This document shows, one piece after another, positions 28,176-36,584 of a stretch of 64,000 nt of DNA (position 1 is its first letter; each line of letters begins with the position of its first letter). The stretch comes from Agromyces sp. LHK192 (GTDB lineage: Bacteria; Actinomycetota; Actinomycetes; Actinomycetales; Microbacteriaceae), in contig NZ_CP034753.1 in the NCBI RefSeq assembly GCF_004006235.1, forward strand, positions 744,001-808,000, read 5' to 3'. The translations under genes and the position numbers were made by a program. The notes beneath the pieces were generated by a model. That model was given only the letters and a program-made list of their open reading frames with translations, was not told the DNA's origin and did not search any database.

Positions 28176-30873
28176 CGGCGAACCGGTCGGCCAGCTGGCG
28201 GCGCGAGTTGATCCGGAGCTTCCGGAACACCTTGCGGAGGTGGTAGTCGACGGTGTTCGTGCTGATGAACATCGACGCGGCGATCTCGCTGTTGGTCGCG
28301 CCCCGTGCGGCGAGCAGAGCGACCTCGCGCTCCTGACTGGTCAGGACGTCTGGTACTGCGCCGTCGCCGACGACATCGGCGCCCGCCGCGTGGAGCTCAC
28401 GCGCGGCGCGTGCGGCGAACAGGACCGCGCCGAAGTCGGTGAACACGTCGAGGGCGAGTTGCAACTGCACCCGCGCGTCGGCTCGTCGCCTCACCCGGCG
28501 CAGCCACTCGCCGTAGAGCAGGCGCGTGCGTGCGCCGTCCCCGAGGTGGGCTCCGGTGAGCGCCGCGACCGAGGCGAGGAAGTGGTGCTCGGCGTGGTCG
28601 TCGTCGGCGAGGAGCGCACGGGATCGGTCGCGGAGCCCGCGCGCGATCGTCGATCCGTTCGCGTCCGCGTAGAACTCCAGTCGGTCGAGCGCCCAGTGCG
28701 CCGGCGCCGGATTCCCGCTGCGCACGGCGGCCTCGACGTACTCGGGGAGGTGATGGAAGCTCGCCTGCAGGAAGGGGTGTCGGACGAGGGGCGAGAGCCG
28801 CTCGAACGCGGCTCCGTACGCCCCGGCCGCGATCTCGTTGATCGCGATGGCCCCCGTGGCCATCCGCGAGATGCCGCCCCATCCGCCTTCGTGGATCGCA
28901 TGGGTGATCTGCTCCACCGTCTCAGCGGAGGCGCCCTGCCAGGCGAGCAGGCCGGCGTTCACGGCCTGCTCGTCGACGACGCCGAGCGCGCGACGGAGCT
29001 CCGCGGATTGCTCGAGGTATGCGGCGGCCGCGTTCGGATTGATCCTGCTCATCTCGATCGCACTGAGGATCCACAGGCACGCGTCGACGTCGCGAAGCGC
29101 GCCCGCGGCGCGGCTGTTCCGGGCAGCGCGTCGAAGCAGTTCCGCCGCCGCCTCCCAATCCCACAGTGCGACGCACGGGATGGTGACGAAGAACGCCAGT
29201 CCGGCTGGCTCGTCGCCGGTCGTCTCCAGGAGCGCGTCGACCGCTTCGCGGAGCAACGGGGCGGCGACCCGGTAGTCGTCGAGGACGAACGCGCTGACGG
29301 CGCGCAGGATCGTCGCCGTGAGGTCCGGCCCGTCGGACACGGCGCGCATCCGCACCGCGAGCTCCCGCACGTCCGCGCCGATCGACTGGTCCTCGGTGAC
29401 CGTGGCCGAGTTGAGCGCGAGGAGCAGGGTCTGGCGCGCGAGGTCCGGAGCCAGCTCGCCGACCAGGTCCGCTGCGGCGATGAGCTTGGCCAACCCGCCG
29501 CGAAGGCCGGTCGGGTCCGACAGGAACAGGCCGGACATCGCCTCGACGATGAGCTTCCGACCGCGACCGAGGTCGTTCAGGGTCGACTCGTCCGCCCGGG
29601 CGAGCAGGTGCAGTGCGAGTCGTGCGGCGCCCGCGCTGAGGGCGGCCTCGGCGGCTCCGACGGAGCGTTCGCTGCGGTCGCCGACCGTCGTGGCGAGCGC
29701 GGCGGCCCGAGCGAGCAGGTGCGCGCGCGAGAGCATGCCGCCGCGGGCGCCCGCGATGTCGGCCGCGGTGGCGAGCTCCGCGGCCACGTCATCGTCGGGG
29801 TGGTCGACGGCGGCAGCCGCGTGATAGGCGGCGATCTCGGGCCGATCGTGCGATCTCGCGTGGTCGCCGAGGGCGCGGTGCACCCGCCGTCGATCCGGGT
29901 CGGTCGCGGCGGCGTACACCGCCGAGCGGATCAGCGGATGCCGGAAGCGGATCGTGTCGCGGACGGTGACGAAGTCGATTCGCTCGGCGTCGCCGGAGGC
30001 ATCCGATGGGATGCCCAGCACGTCGGCGGCCGCGTTGACGGCTGCGAGGTCGCCGCCGGATTCGGCGGCCGCGACCGTGAGCCACCTTCGGCTGGGTTCG
30101 GGCAGCTCGCGCAGGCGACGAGCGTAGATCTGCTCGAGACGGCGGCCGATGGGGACGGGCGAGTGCGCGATCGCGGTGGACGTCAGCTCCTCGGCGGACC
30201 ACTCGACGGCCAGCTCGCGCAGGGCGAGCGGGTTCCCGGCCGTGTAGGCGACGTAGTCTGCCGCGACGGTGTGGTCCAGGACTCCCCGGACCGCCCCGCG
30301 CAGCAGCGCCGAACCGGACTCCGGGTCCAGCCCGCCCAGTTCGAGTCGGGGAACACCGGCCAGCGCGCTCTCGACGGCTTCGTCGGTTCGAGCGGCGAGC
30401 ACCACGCCGGCTCGCTCGGCGGAGAGGCGGCGGGCGACGAACCCGAGCGCGAGCAGGGACTCCGAGTCCGCGTGGTGCGCGTCGTCGACGACGCACACGG
30501 TGGGTTCGGCCGTGCCGGCACGAGCGAGCAGCGAGAGGAAGCCGAGGCCGACGAGCGCCGGCTGCGGTGGGGGACCGTCGGCCACGCCCGCCGCGATGCG
30601 CAGCGCCGTCCGCTGCGCCTCGGGCAGCTCGTCGACGTACGCGATCAGCGGACGTCCGAGGCGTTGGAGGACGCCGTACGCGACGGTCGATTCGACCTCG
30701 ACGCCCTGGATGCGGAGCACCCGGAGCCCGGTCTGCTCGCCCAGGACCCGATCCACGAGGGTCGTCTTGCCGATCCCGGGGTCGCCCGAGACCAGCACGG
30801 CTCCGCCGACCCGATTCCGCACGCCGGCGAAGAGCGCACGGAGGCGGTCGGTCTCCATGCGCCGTCCCAGCAA
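28147..30873 (-). CDS. Large ATP-binding LuxR regulator (LAL/MalT-like)
   Basis: About 908 residues. An N-terminal AAA ATPase has Walker [12 protein letters not shown] and Walker [20 protein letters not shown] long helical-repeat middle (TPR-like) follows, then a C-terminal LuxR helix-turn-helix ([20 protein letters not shown], then [14 protein letters not shown]). Such LAL proteins are inducer-dependent activators. The start is uncertain: the family normally begins at LLGR, which suggests the TTG at 30873 or the ATG at 30858. The frame is open to 31041 but has no ribosome binding site there and would overlap the divergent hydrolase start. Regulatory targets may be the MFS gene at 26664 or the divergent hydrolases. 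Confidence 0.88.
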   Translation of the reverse strand: MLGRRMETDRLRALFAGVRNRVGGAVLVSGDPGIGKTTLVDRVLGEQTGLRVLRIQGVEVESTVAYGVLQRLGRPLIAYVDELPEAQRTALRIAAGVADGPPPQPALVGLGFLSLLARAGTAEPTVCVVDDAHHADSESLLALGFVARRLSAERAGVVLAARTDEAVESALAGVPRLELGGLDPESGSALLRGAVRGVLDHTVAADYVAYTAGNPLALRELAVEWSAEELTSTAIAHSPVPIGRRLEQIYARRLRELPEPSRRWLTVAAAESGGDLAAVNAAADVLGIPSDASGDAERIDFVTVRDTIRFRHPLIRSAVYAAATDPDRRRVHRALGDHARSHDRPEIAAYHAAAAVDHPDDDVAAELATAADIAGARGGMLSRAHLLARAAALATTVGDRSERSVGAAEAALSAGAARLALHLLARADESTLNDLGRGRKLIVEAMSGLFLSDPTGLRGGLAKLIAAADLVGELAPDLARQTLLLALNSATVTEDQSIGADVRELAVRMRAVSDGPDLTATILRAVSAFVLDDYRVAAPLLREAVDALLETTGDEPAGLAFFVTIPCVALWDWEAAAELLRRAARNSRAAGALRDVDACLWILSAIEMSRINPNAAAAYLEQSAELRRALGVVDEQAVNAGLLAWQGASAETVEQITHAIHEGGWGGISRMATGAIAINEIAAGAYGAAFERLSPLVRHPFLQASFHHLPEYVEAAVRSGNPAPAHWALDRLEFYADANGSTIARGLRDRSRALLADDDHAEHHFLASVAALTGAHLGDGARTRLLYGEWLRRVRRRADARVQLQLALDVFTDFGAVLFAARAARELHAAGADVVGDGAVPDVLTSQEREVALLAARGATNSEIAASMFISTNTVDYHLRKVFRKLRINSRRQLADRFAVTRPSRPAP

Positions 30874-31039
30874 CCCCTGCGGCTCGTCGATGGATGCAGC
30901 GTATCGAGGGCGCGGCAGCGGACGGAAGAGCGCTCTCAGCCCGAATTCGCGGGTGAGCCGCGACGGACTACGTGGTTCACGTGGTGCGCGTCGCGGCCAG
31001 GTTCCGAGACGATGGCGCAAACCGACGAGGGAGGGCGCC

Positions 31040-31864
31040 ATGCCGTACGTGACCGCGGACGACGGAGCGGAGATCTTCTACAAGGACTGGGGCGGCGACG
31101 GCTCCCCGGTGCTGCTCAGCCACGGCTGGCCGTTGAACTCCGACGCGTGGGAGGCAGCCGCGCTGTTCCTCGCCGAACACGGGCATCGGGCGATCGCGCA
31201 CGACCGGCGCGGCCACGGCAAGTCCACGCAGACGTGGACCGGCAACGAGATGGACACGTACGCCGACGACCTCGCGTGCCTCATCGACCATCTCGACCTC
31301 CGGGACCTGACCCTGGTGGGCCACTCGACCGGTGGCGGCGAGGTCCTCCACTACGTCGCCCGGCACGGTTCGGAGCGCGTCGCGAAGCTGGTCCTCGTCT
31401 CGGCGGTCCCGCCGCTGATGCTGAAGACCGACGACAACCCGCACGGGCTCCCGATCGACGTGTTCGACGGCATCCGGGCCGGCGAGGCGGCCAACCGGTC
31501 GCAGTTGTACCGGGACCTCGCCGACGGACCGTTCTTCGGCAACAACCGAGCCGGTGACGTGCCGCAGGGCACGCGCGACGCGTTCTGGCTGCAGGGCCTC
31601 GCCTCGGGCACGCGCAACGCCTACGAGTGCATCGCCGCCTTCTCGGCGACCGACTTCCGGCCCGACCTCGCGAAGGTGGACGTGCCGACCCTCGTGATCC
31701 ACGGCGACGACGACCAGATCGTCCCGTTCGAGATCAGCGGCAGGCTCTCCGCCGCCGGCATCGCGGGCGCCGAGCTCCTGGTCTACGAGGGGCGCCCGCA
31801 CGGCATCCCCGACACCGACCGCGAACGACTCCACGCCGACCTCCTCGCCTTCATCGAACGCTGA
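31040..31864 (+). CDS. Alpha/beta hydrolase, non-heme chloroperoxidase-like
   Basis: A 274-residue hydrolase with the full arylesterase/perhydrolase pattern: [14 protein letters not shown] for the oxyanion hole, [14 protein letters not shown] after strand 4, nucleophile elbow GHSTGGGEV, acid in [13 protein letters not shown], and catalytic His in [10 protein letters not shown]. Proteins of this group hydrolyse aryl esters and can make peracids; the old name chloroperoxidase reflects that side reaction. GGGAGGG gives a clear start. It is the first of three closely spaced hydrolase genes and is divergent from the LuxR/ATPase regulator, which may switch it on. Confidence 0.92.
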   Translation: MPYVTADDGAEIFYKDWGGDGSPVLLSHGWPLNSDAWEAAALFLAEHGHRAIAHDRRGHGKSTQTWTGNEMDTYADDLACLIDHLDLRDLTLVGHSTGGGEVLHYVARHGSERVAKLVLVSAVPPLMLKTDDNPHGLPIDVFDGIRAGEAANRSQLYRDLADGPFFGNNRAGDVPQGTRDAFWLQGLASGTRNAYECIAAFSATDFRPDLAKVDVPTLVIHGDDDQIVPFEISGRLSAAGIAGAELLVYEGRPHGIPDTDRERLHADLLAFIER

Positions 31865-31901
31865 CCCCACGACACCGACCACACGATTCGGAGACCAGAT
31901 C

Positions 31902-32747
31902 ATGACCGATGCACCCGACGACATCCACCGCCCCCCGATCGTGCTCGTCCACGGCCTGTGGATGACCCCCTCGAGCTGGGACACCTGGGCCGAGCGGTTC
32001 CGAGCCCGCGGCCACGAGGTCATCGTGCCCGGCTGGCCCGGGATCGACGACCGTACGCCGCAGGACGTCCGCCGCGACCCGAGCGCTCTCGAGAATCGTT
32101 CGATCATCGAGATCGTCGACTCCTACGACCGGATCATCCGGGCGCTGCCCGAGCCGCCGATCATCATGGGCCACTCGTTCGGCGGGATCTTCATCCAGAT
32201 GCTGCTCGATCGCGGCCTGGGGGTCGCGGGGGTGGGCGTCGAGCCGGGGCAGCCGGCGGGGATCCTGACGCTCCCGTTCTCGACCCTGCGGACCGGCCTG
32301 CCGATCCTGTCGAACCCGTTCCGGAAGGGCAAGGCGAACGCGTTCAGCAAGCGCCACTTCCACTACACGTTCGGCAACGACCTCACGCGCGAGGCATCCG
32401 ACGTCGAATGGGAGCGGAGCGCCGTGAACTCCGTGAACCGGGTGTTCTTCGAGGGCGTGCTGTCGCTGCCGCGGCCGAAGAGCGGGATCACGCGGGTCGA
32501 CTTCCACAAGCCCGACCGGGCACCGCTGCTCCTGATCTCCGGCGAGATCGACCACGTCGCGCCGCCGGCCATCCAGAAGGCCACGCTCGAGCGGTACGCG
32601 ACCGGTCCCTCCCACGTCGAACGGATCGAATTCCCCGGCCGCACCCACCGCATCGTGAGCCAGGACGGCTGGGAGGAGGTCGCCGACTACGCCCTCGACT
32701 GGGCGCTGTCGCACGCGACGAGCACCCGGCCGGCCGTCACCGGCTGA
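31902..32747 (+). CDS. Alpha/beta hydrolase
   Basis: A 281-residue hydrolase. The features are IVLVHGLWMTPSSWDTW, nucleophile elbow GHSFGG, acid region LLLISGEIDHVAPP and catalytic His in FPGRTHRIVSQDGWE. The lid region contains NPFRKGKANAFSKRHFHYTF, typical of a poorly characterised actinobacterial group. It starts 37 bp after the chloroperoxidase-like gene and ends 12 bp before the metallo-hydrolase gene, so the three are probably one transcript. Substrate unknown. Confidence 0.9.
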   Translation: MTDAPDDIHRPPIVLVHGLWMTPSSWDTWAERFRARGHEVIVPGWPGIDDRTPQDVRRDPSALENRSIIEIVDSYDRIIRALPEPPIIMGHSFGGIFIQMLLDRGLGVAGVGVEPGQPAGILTLPFSTLRTGLPILSNPFRKGKANAFSKRHFHYTFGNDLTREASDVEWERSAVNSVNRVFFEGVLSLPRPKSGITRVDFHKPDRAPLLLISGEIDHVAPPAIQKATLERYATGPSHVERIEFPGRTHRIVSQDGWEEVADYALDWALSHATSTRPAVTG

Positions 32748-32759
32748 CGACCTCCGGCC

Positions 32760-33575
32760 ATGCGCATCACCCGCGTCGGCGGACCGACCGTGCTGGTCGA
32801 ACTCGGCGGTTGGCGGATCCTCGTCGACCCGACGTTCGACCAGCCCGGTCGCCGCTACGCGTTCGCGCTCGGCACCTCGAGCGTGAAGACCCGCGCACCG
32901 GCGATCGAGCCCGACCGGCTCGGTCCGATCGACGTCGTGCTGGTCAGCCATGACCACCACGCCGACAACCTCGACGACGCCGGCAGGGCCCTGCTACCGG
33001 AGGCGGGGTTCGTCGTCACGACGGCGAGCGGCGAGCGGCGCCTCGGCCTGCCGAACGTCCGCGGCCTCCGTCCCGGCGAGTCGACCGTGCTGGACGCGCC
33101 CGGGAAGCCGTCGCTGGAGGTGACCGCGACGCCGGCGCGGCACGGGCCCCCGCTGAGCCGGCCGATCGTCGGCGACGTCATCGGGTTCCTGGTGCGTCAG
33201 GGCGCGGCCGAGTCGGTGGAGCGTGCGTCGTCGCCTGACGACCTGTGGGTGACCGGCGACACCGTGCTCACACGGGAACTGCGGACCTTCGCCGGCGGGC
33301 TGGACGTCGACGTCGCCGTCGTCAACGCCGGCGGCGTGCGATTCGGCGCCACCGGGCCGATCCGCTACACGATGACCGGTGCCGAGGCGGTGGAACTCAT
33401 CGGCCTGCTGGAGCCCAGGGTCGCGGTCCCCGCCCACTACGACGGCTGGTCACACTTCCGCGACGGAGAGGACGGCATGCGCGCCGCCGCCCGGGCCGCA
33501 CCGGCGGAGGTGCGCGACCGGATCCGCTGGCTGCCCGACGGCGAGGCCGTCGACCTCGCGGCTCCGGTGAGCTGA
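32760..33575 (+). CDS. Metallo-beta-lactamase fold hydrolase (UlaG-like)
   Basis: A 271-residue protein of the metallo-beta-lactamase superfamily, UlaG-like branch. The metal motif is SHDHHADN (His64, Asp65, His66, His67, Asp69). Further ligands fall in TPARHGPP, WVTGDTV and VPAHYDGWSHF. The opening MRITRVGGPTVLVELGGWRI, in which a short strand leads to LVDPTF, is the standard N-terminal beta sheet. UlaG hydrolyses L-ascorbate-6-phosphate lactone, but many relatives have other substrates. It lies 12 bp after the hydrolase gene and the ATG has only a weak site, suggesting coupled translation. Confidence 0.9.
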   Translation: MRITRVGGPTVLVELGGWRILVDPTFDQPGRRYAFALGTSSVKTRAPAIEPDRLGPIDVVLVSHDHHADNLDDAGRALLPEAGFVVTTASGERRLGLPNVRGLRPGESTVLDAPGKPSLEVTATPARHGPPLSRPIVGDVIGFLVRQGAAESVERASSPDDLWVTGDTVLTRELRTFAGGLDVDVAVVNAGGVRFGATGPIRYTMTGAEAVELIGLLEPRVAVPAHYDGWSHFRDGEDGMRAAARAAPAEVRDRIRWLPDGEAVDLAAPVS

Positions 33576-33631
33576 TCCGGCTGAACCGGCTCGCGTGCGC
33601 CGGCGGTGCGCGGTGCTGCGAGACTCGACGC

Positions 33632-34363
33632 ATGAGCGCAGACCAGACCCGGCCGACCGAGGCGACGCCGTCGGAAGGGGCACCGATCGAAGCACCGCCG
33701 ACCGACTCGACGGCGACCGCGCCGGACGACATCGCGCCGGACACCACCGTGCCCGACGCCACCGTGCCCGAGGCATCCGGCCGACGCCGTCCCGGCATGG
33801 TCGCGTCGATCGTGATCACGCTGGCGGCGCTCGCCGTCGGCTTCCTGGTCTTCGGCCTGAGCCCGGCGATCTTCGCGACCCTGTACCTCGGCATCGCGGC
33901 GGCCTGGGTCGCGATCCCGTACACGTTCGTCGCGATCGTGGCGCGGGAGGTCACGGCGAGGCGCGCCGCGAGCACCCGGGTGGGGGAGTCGGACCGCTGC
34001 GATCGCGCCTCGGGATTCGCGCTGTTCCGTCAGCGTGCATCCCTCGTCACCGCGATCGCGATGCTCGTGACCCTCGCGGTCACGGCGATCGTCGCGGCGA
34101 CGACGATCGCGGGTGAACCGGAGTTCGCGTTGCCGGGCTCGACGTACCTGTACTCCGGCGTGGTCGGCGTGGTGGGCGGTGGCTTCGCGATCGTGGTCAA
34201 CGCGCCGTCGATCTATTCGACGACCGTCGTGCAGGCCGAGCGCCGCGCGATCCGTGAGCGGGCCGGCGCGTGGCGGTTGATCCTCGCGAGCACGATCCTC
34301 ACGACCGCGTCCTGGATCGCCTATTGCGTGTTCGGCCTCTACCTGCTGGCCGAACTGACGTGA
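33632..34363 (+). CDS. Membrane protein of unknown function
   Basis: A 243-residue protein. Residues 1-50 are a disordered Thr/Pro/Ala/Asp-rich tail. Four hydrophobic helices follow (about 57-77, 82-104, 137-160 and 172-192), with a fifth near the C terminus (216-240). The loops are short, and a basic stretch (REVTARRAAST) lies between helices 2 and 3. I recognise no named family. The gene is the fourth after the hydrolase set, with a 56-bp gap, and overlaps the AlkD-like gene by GTGA, so those two are coupled. Confidence 0.75.
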   Translation: MSADQTRPTEATPSEGAPIEAPPTDSTATAPDDIAPDTTVPDATVPEASGRRRPGMVASIVITLAALAVGFLVFGLSPAIFATLYLGIAAAWVAIPYTFVAIVAREVTARRAASTRVGESDRCDRASGFALFRQRASLVTAIAMLVTLAVTAIVAATTIAGEPEFALPGSTYLYSGVVGVVGGGFAIVVNAPSIYSTTVVQAERRAIRERAGAWRLILASTILTTASWIAYCVFGLYLLAELT

Positions 34364-34842
34364 CCTCGCCGGCGGCCGAGTTCATCGACCGCACCCTCCG
34401 GATGGAGGGCACGGAGACCCGCGCCTGGGCCGACGAAGAGCGCATCGGCGGCGGGCTGCGCTTCTACGGGGCATCCGTCGGCGCAGTGCGAGGCACGGTG
34501 CGCGACGCCGGGCGGCGCCACCGCGACCTCACCCACGACGAGGTCACGGCGCTGGCGTCCGAACTGTGGGCGCGACCCGTCTACGAGCGTCGGCTGGCCG
34601 CGATCGTCCTGCTGCAGCGATGGGTGCCTTCGCTCGTCGGCAACGACCTCACCCGGATCGAGGGGTTCATCCGCTCGGCGCGGGTCGACGAGCTGGTCGA
34701 TCCGCTCGCTGTCGACGTCGTGCGGCCGCTCCTCGAACGGCTCACGGATGCCGACGCCGAGCGCGCGCGGCACATCGTCGAGCGGTGGGCGCGCGACGAG
34801 GAGCCGGGCCTGCGCCGCGCGGCGGAGCTGGTGCAGGAGTGA
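34360..34842 (+). CDS. Short AlkD-like DNA alkylation repair (HEAT-repeat) protein
   Basis: A 160-residue protein resembling the first part of AlkD-type DNA alkylation repair proteins. It has a helical entry (FIDRTLRMEGTETRAWADEE), a segment like that leading to the lesion-recognition helices (TALASELWARPVYERRLAAI), and a last helix with WARDEEPGLRRAAELVQE. True AlkD is about 230 residues and goes on for several more HEAT repeats after the WLRR segment, so this one is short. It may be a truncated or reduced family member rather than a working glycosylase. GTG start overlaps the previous stop (GTGA). Confidence 0.6.
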   Translation: MTSPAAEFIDRTLRMEGTETRAWADEERIGGGLRFYGASVGAVRGTVRDAGRRHRDLTHDEVTALASELWARPVYERRLAAIVLLQRWVPSLVGNDLTRIEGFIRSARVDELVDPLAVDVVRPLLERLTDADAERARHIVERWARDEEPGLRRAAELVQE

Positions 34843-34872
34843 CGGCAGGGTCGGCGACTCCGCCGTCCGTGC

Positions 34873-34910
34873 GCACGGCCCGCAGCGCGGGCACGGCCCG
34901 CAGCGCGGGC
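34873..34910. terminator. Duplicated hairpin between convergent genes
   Basis: GCACGGCCCGCAGCGCGG occurs twice head to tail (34873-34890 and 34891-34908). Each copy folds as GCCCGC-AGC-GCGGGC (34878-34892 and 34896-34910). The AlkD-like gene ends at 34842 and the ABC operon ends at 34916 on the other strand. The pair therefore probably terminates both. Confidence 0.65.
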
Positions 34911-34915
34911 GACCG

Positions 34916-35593
34916 TCACGCCGAGGCGCGGACCCTCCCGTCGTGCAGTTCGACGACCCGGTCGGCCCGTGCGGCGAACGCGGGATCGTGCGTCGTCACC
35001 ACCGCTGCGACCTGACGAGCGTGCACGAGCTCGACGATGAGGTCCATCACGGTCGCCGCGGTCGCGCTGTCGAGCTGGCCGGTCGGCTCGTCGGCGAGCA
35101 GCAGCTCGGGGCGCACCGCGAGCGCGCGGGCGATGCCGACGCGCTGCTGCTGACCGCCCGAGAGCTCGTAGGGGCGCTGCTCCGCGTGGTCGGCGAGCCC
35201 GACGAGCGCCAGCGCCTCGGCGACGCGGGCATCGCGTTCGCCCGGTGCCACTCGCTGGAGCCGCAACGGCACCTCGACGTTCTCGGCGGCGGAGAGGATC
35301 GGCACGAGCCCGAAGGACTGGAACACAATGCCGAGGCGGTCGCGCCGGACCGCGGCGAGTTCGTCCTCGGAGAGCCTCGAGAGTTCGAGGTCGCCGAGGC
35401 GGACGGTCCCGCTCGTCGGGCGATCGAGGCCCGCGAGCACGTTCAGGAGGGTCGTCTTGCCGGCCCCCGACGGACCGGTGACGACCACGAGTTCACCGGG
35501 AGCGGCTTCGAGCGACACGCCCTCGAGCGCGTGCACCTCGCCCGCGCGGCCGGAGAAGACGCGCCGCAGGTCGTCGGCCCGGAGGGTGCTCAT
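34916..35593 (-). CDS. ABC transporter ATP-binding protein (MacB/LolD type)
   Basis: A 225-residue ATPase. Walker A is GPSGAGKTTLL, Q-loop VFQSFGLVPILSA, signature LSGGQQQR, Walker B LLLADEPTGQLD, and the switch His is in THDPAF. This LolD/MacB branch works with FtsX-like permeases that export lipoproteins, peptides or drugs by a mechanotransmission mechanism. It is the last gene of a four-gene operon and overlaps the second ATPase gene by four bases. Two ATPases in one operon with two large permeases suggest two transporters, or a heterodimer in which each ATPase drives one permease. Confidence 0.94.
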   Translation of the reverse strand: MSTLRADDLRRVFSGRAGEVHALEGVSLEAAPGELVVVTGPSGAGKTTLLNVLAGLDRPTSGTVRLGDLELSRLSEDELAAVRRDRLGIVFQSFGLVPILSAAENVEVPLRLQRVAPGERDARVAEALALVGLADHAEQRPYELSGGQQQRVGIARALAVRPELLLADEPTGQLDSATAATVMDLIVELVHARQVAAVVTTHDPAFAARADRVVELHDGRVRASA

Positions 35594-36579
35594 CGGGCCT
35601 GCTCCTGATCCTGCGCGTCGCCATTCTGCGCGTCAGTGGTGCCGGATGCACCAGTCGCGCCGTCGGCGGCCCGGCGTCCGCGGTTCGTCGGTCGTTGCTC
35701 GTGGCCGGGGAAGACCTCGACGTGGTCGGCCTCCAGGGCGAGTCGCACCCGGTCGCGCAGCGCGAGCTGCTCGACGAAGTCGTGGGGCAGCTGCATCCGC
35801 CCGACCCGGTCGAGCACGGCGAACTCCTCCGCGACGGCGTGGGTCTCGCCGTGCTCGTCGACGTGCGTCGACCGGAGCACCTCGGTGGAGGTCCGTCCGT
35901 CGCGGATCTGCACCGTCCGTCGGACGTGGCCGGAGACGGTGGGGTCGTGCGTGACGATGAGCGTCGTCACCCCCAGGGCCTCGTTCACCGATCGCATGGC
36001 GTCGAGCACCTCGGCGCTCGTGGTCTCGTCGAGCTCACCGGTGGGTTCGTCGGCGAGCAGCACGAGCGGCCGGTTGGCGAGCGCGACGGCGATGGCCACC
36101 CGCTGCTGCTGGCCGCCCGACAGCTCGGCCGGACGCCGGTCGGCGAGCTCGGCGACGCCCAGGAGGTCGAGCACCTCGGCGACGCGTCCGCCCCGCGCGT
36201 CGCCGCGGGCGGTGCGGGCGACGTCGATCGCGAGCGCCACGTTCTCGGCGGCGGTGAGGTAGGGGAGCAGGTTGCGCGACGTCTGCTGCCAGACGAAGCC
36301 GACCGTCCGCCGCCGGTACGCCACGCGTTCGCGTGCTCCCATCGCGAGCAGGTCGTGGCCGGCGACGGTCGCGGCTCCGGCGGTCGGGGTGTCGAGTCCG
36401 GAGAGGATGCTGAGCAGCGTCGACTTGCCGGAGCCCGAGGCGCCGACGACCGCGACCATCTCGCCGGGTTCGACGCGCAGGTTCAGCCCCTGCAGGGCCT
36501 GCACCTCGACGCCGTCGGCGCTGAAGATCCGGACGAGGTCGACGCACCTGATGTGCGGCTCGACGGTGGATGGGGCCAT
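35590..36579 (-). CDS. ABC transporter ATP-binding protein with a C-terminal AbrB-like tail
   Basis: A 329-residue ATPase of the MacB/LolD branch. Residues 10-230 hold Walker A GASGSGKST (46-54), signature LSGGQQQR (153-160), Walker B VLLADEPTGELD and the switch His (HDPTVSG). About 100 residues are added at the end; 252-289 read EFAVLDRVGRMQLPHDFVEQ and continue to an acidic VEVFPG segment, a pattern like a SpoVT/AbrB swapped-hairpin domain. The rest is a disordered Gln/Asp-rich tail. The ATPase body is typical; the tail may be for dimerisation or DNA or protein contact. It is transcribed with the two permeases upstream. Confidence 0.93.
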   Translation of the reverse strand: MAPSTVEPHIRCVDLVRIFSADGVEVQALQGLNLRVEPGEMVAVVGASGSGKSTLLSILSGLDTPTAGAATVAGHDLLAMGARERVAYRRRTVGFVWQQTSRNLLPYLTAAENVALAIDVARTARGDARGGRVAEVLDLLGVAELADRRPAELSGGQQQRVAIAVALANRPLVLLADEPTGELDETTSAEVLDAMRSVNEALGVTTLIVTHDPTVSGHVRRTVQIRDGRTSTEVLRSTHVDEHGETHAVAEEFAVLDRVGRMQLPHDFVEQLALRDRVRLALEADHVEVFPGHEQRPTNRGRRAADGATGASGTTDAQNGDAQDQEQAR

Positions 36580-36584
36580 GTCGG

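Noticed and set aside
30874..31041. Longer N terminus for the LuxR/ATPase gene starting at 31041
   Set aside because: No ribosome binding site, Arg/Pro-rich low-complexity residues, and overlap with the start of the divergent hydrolase gene.
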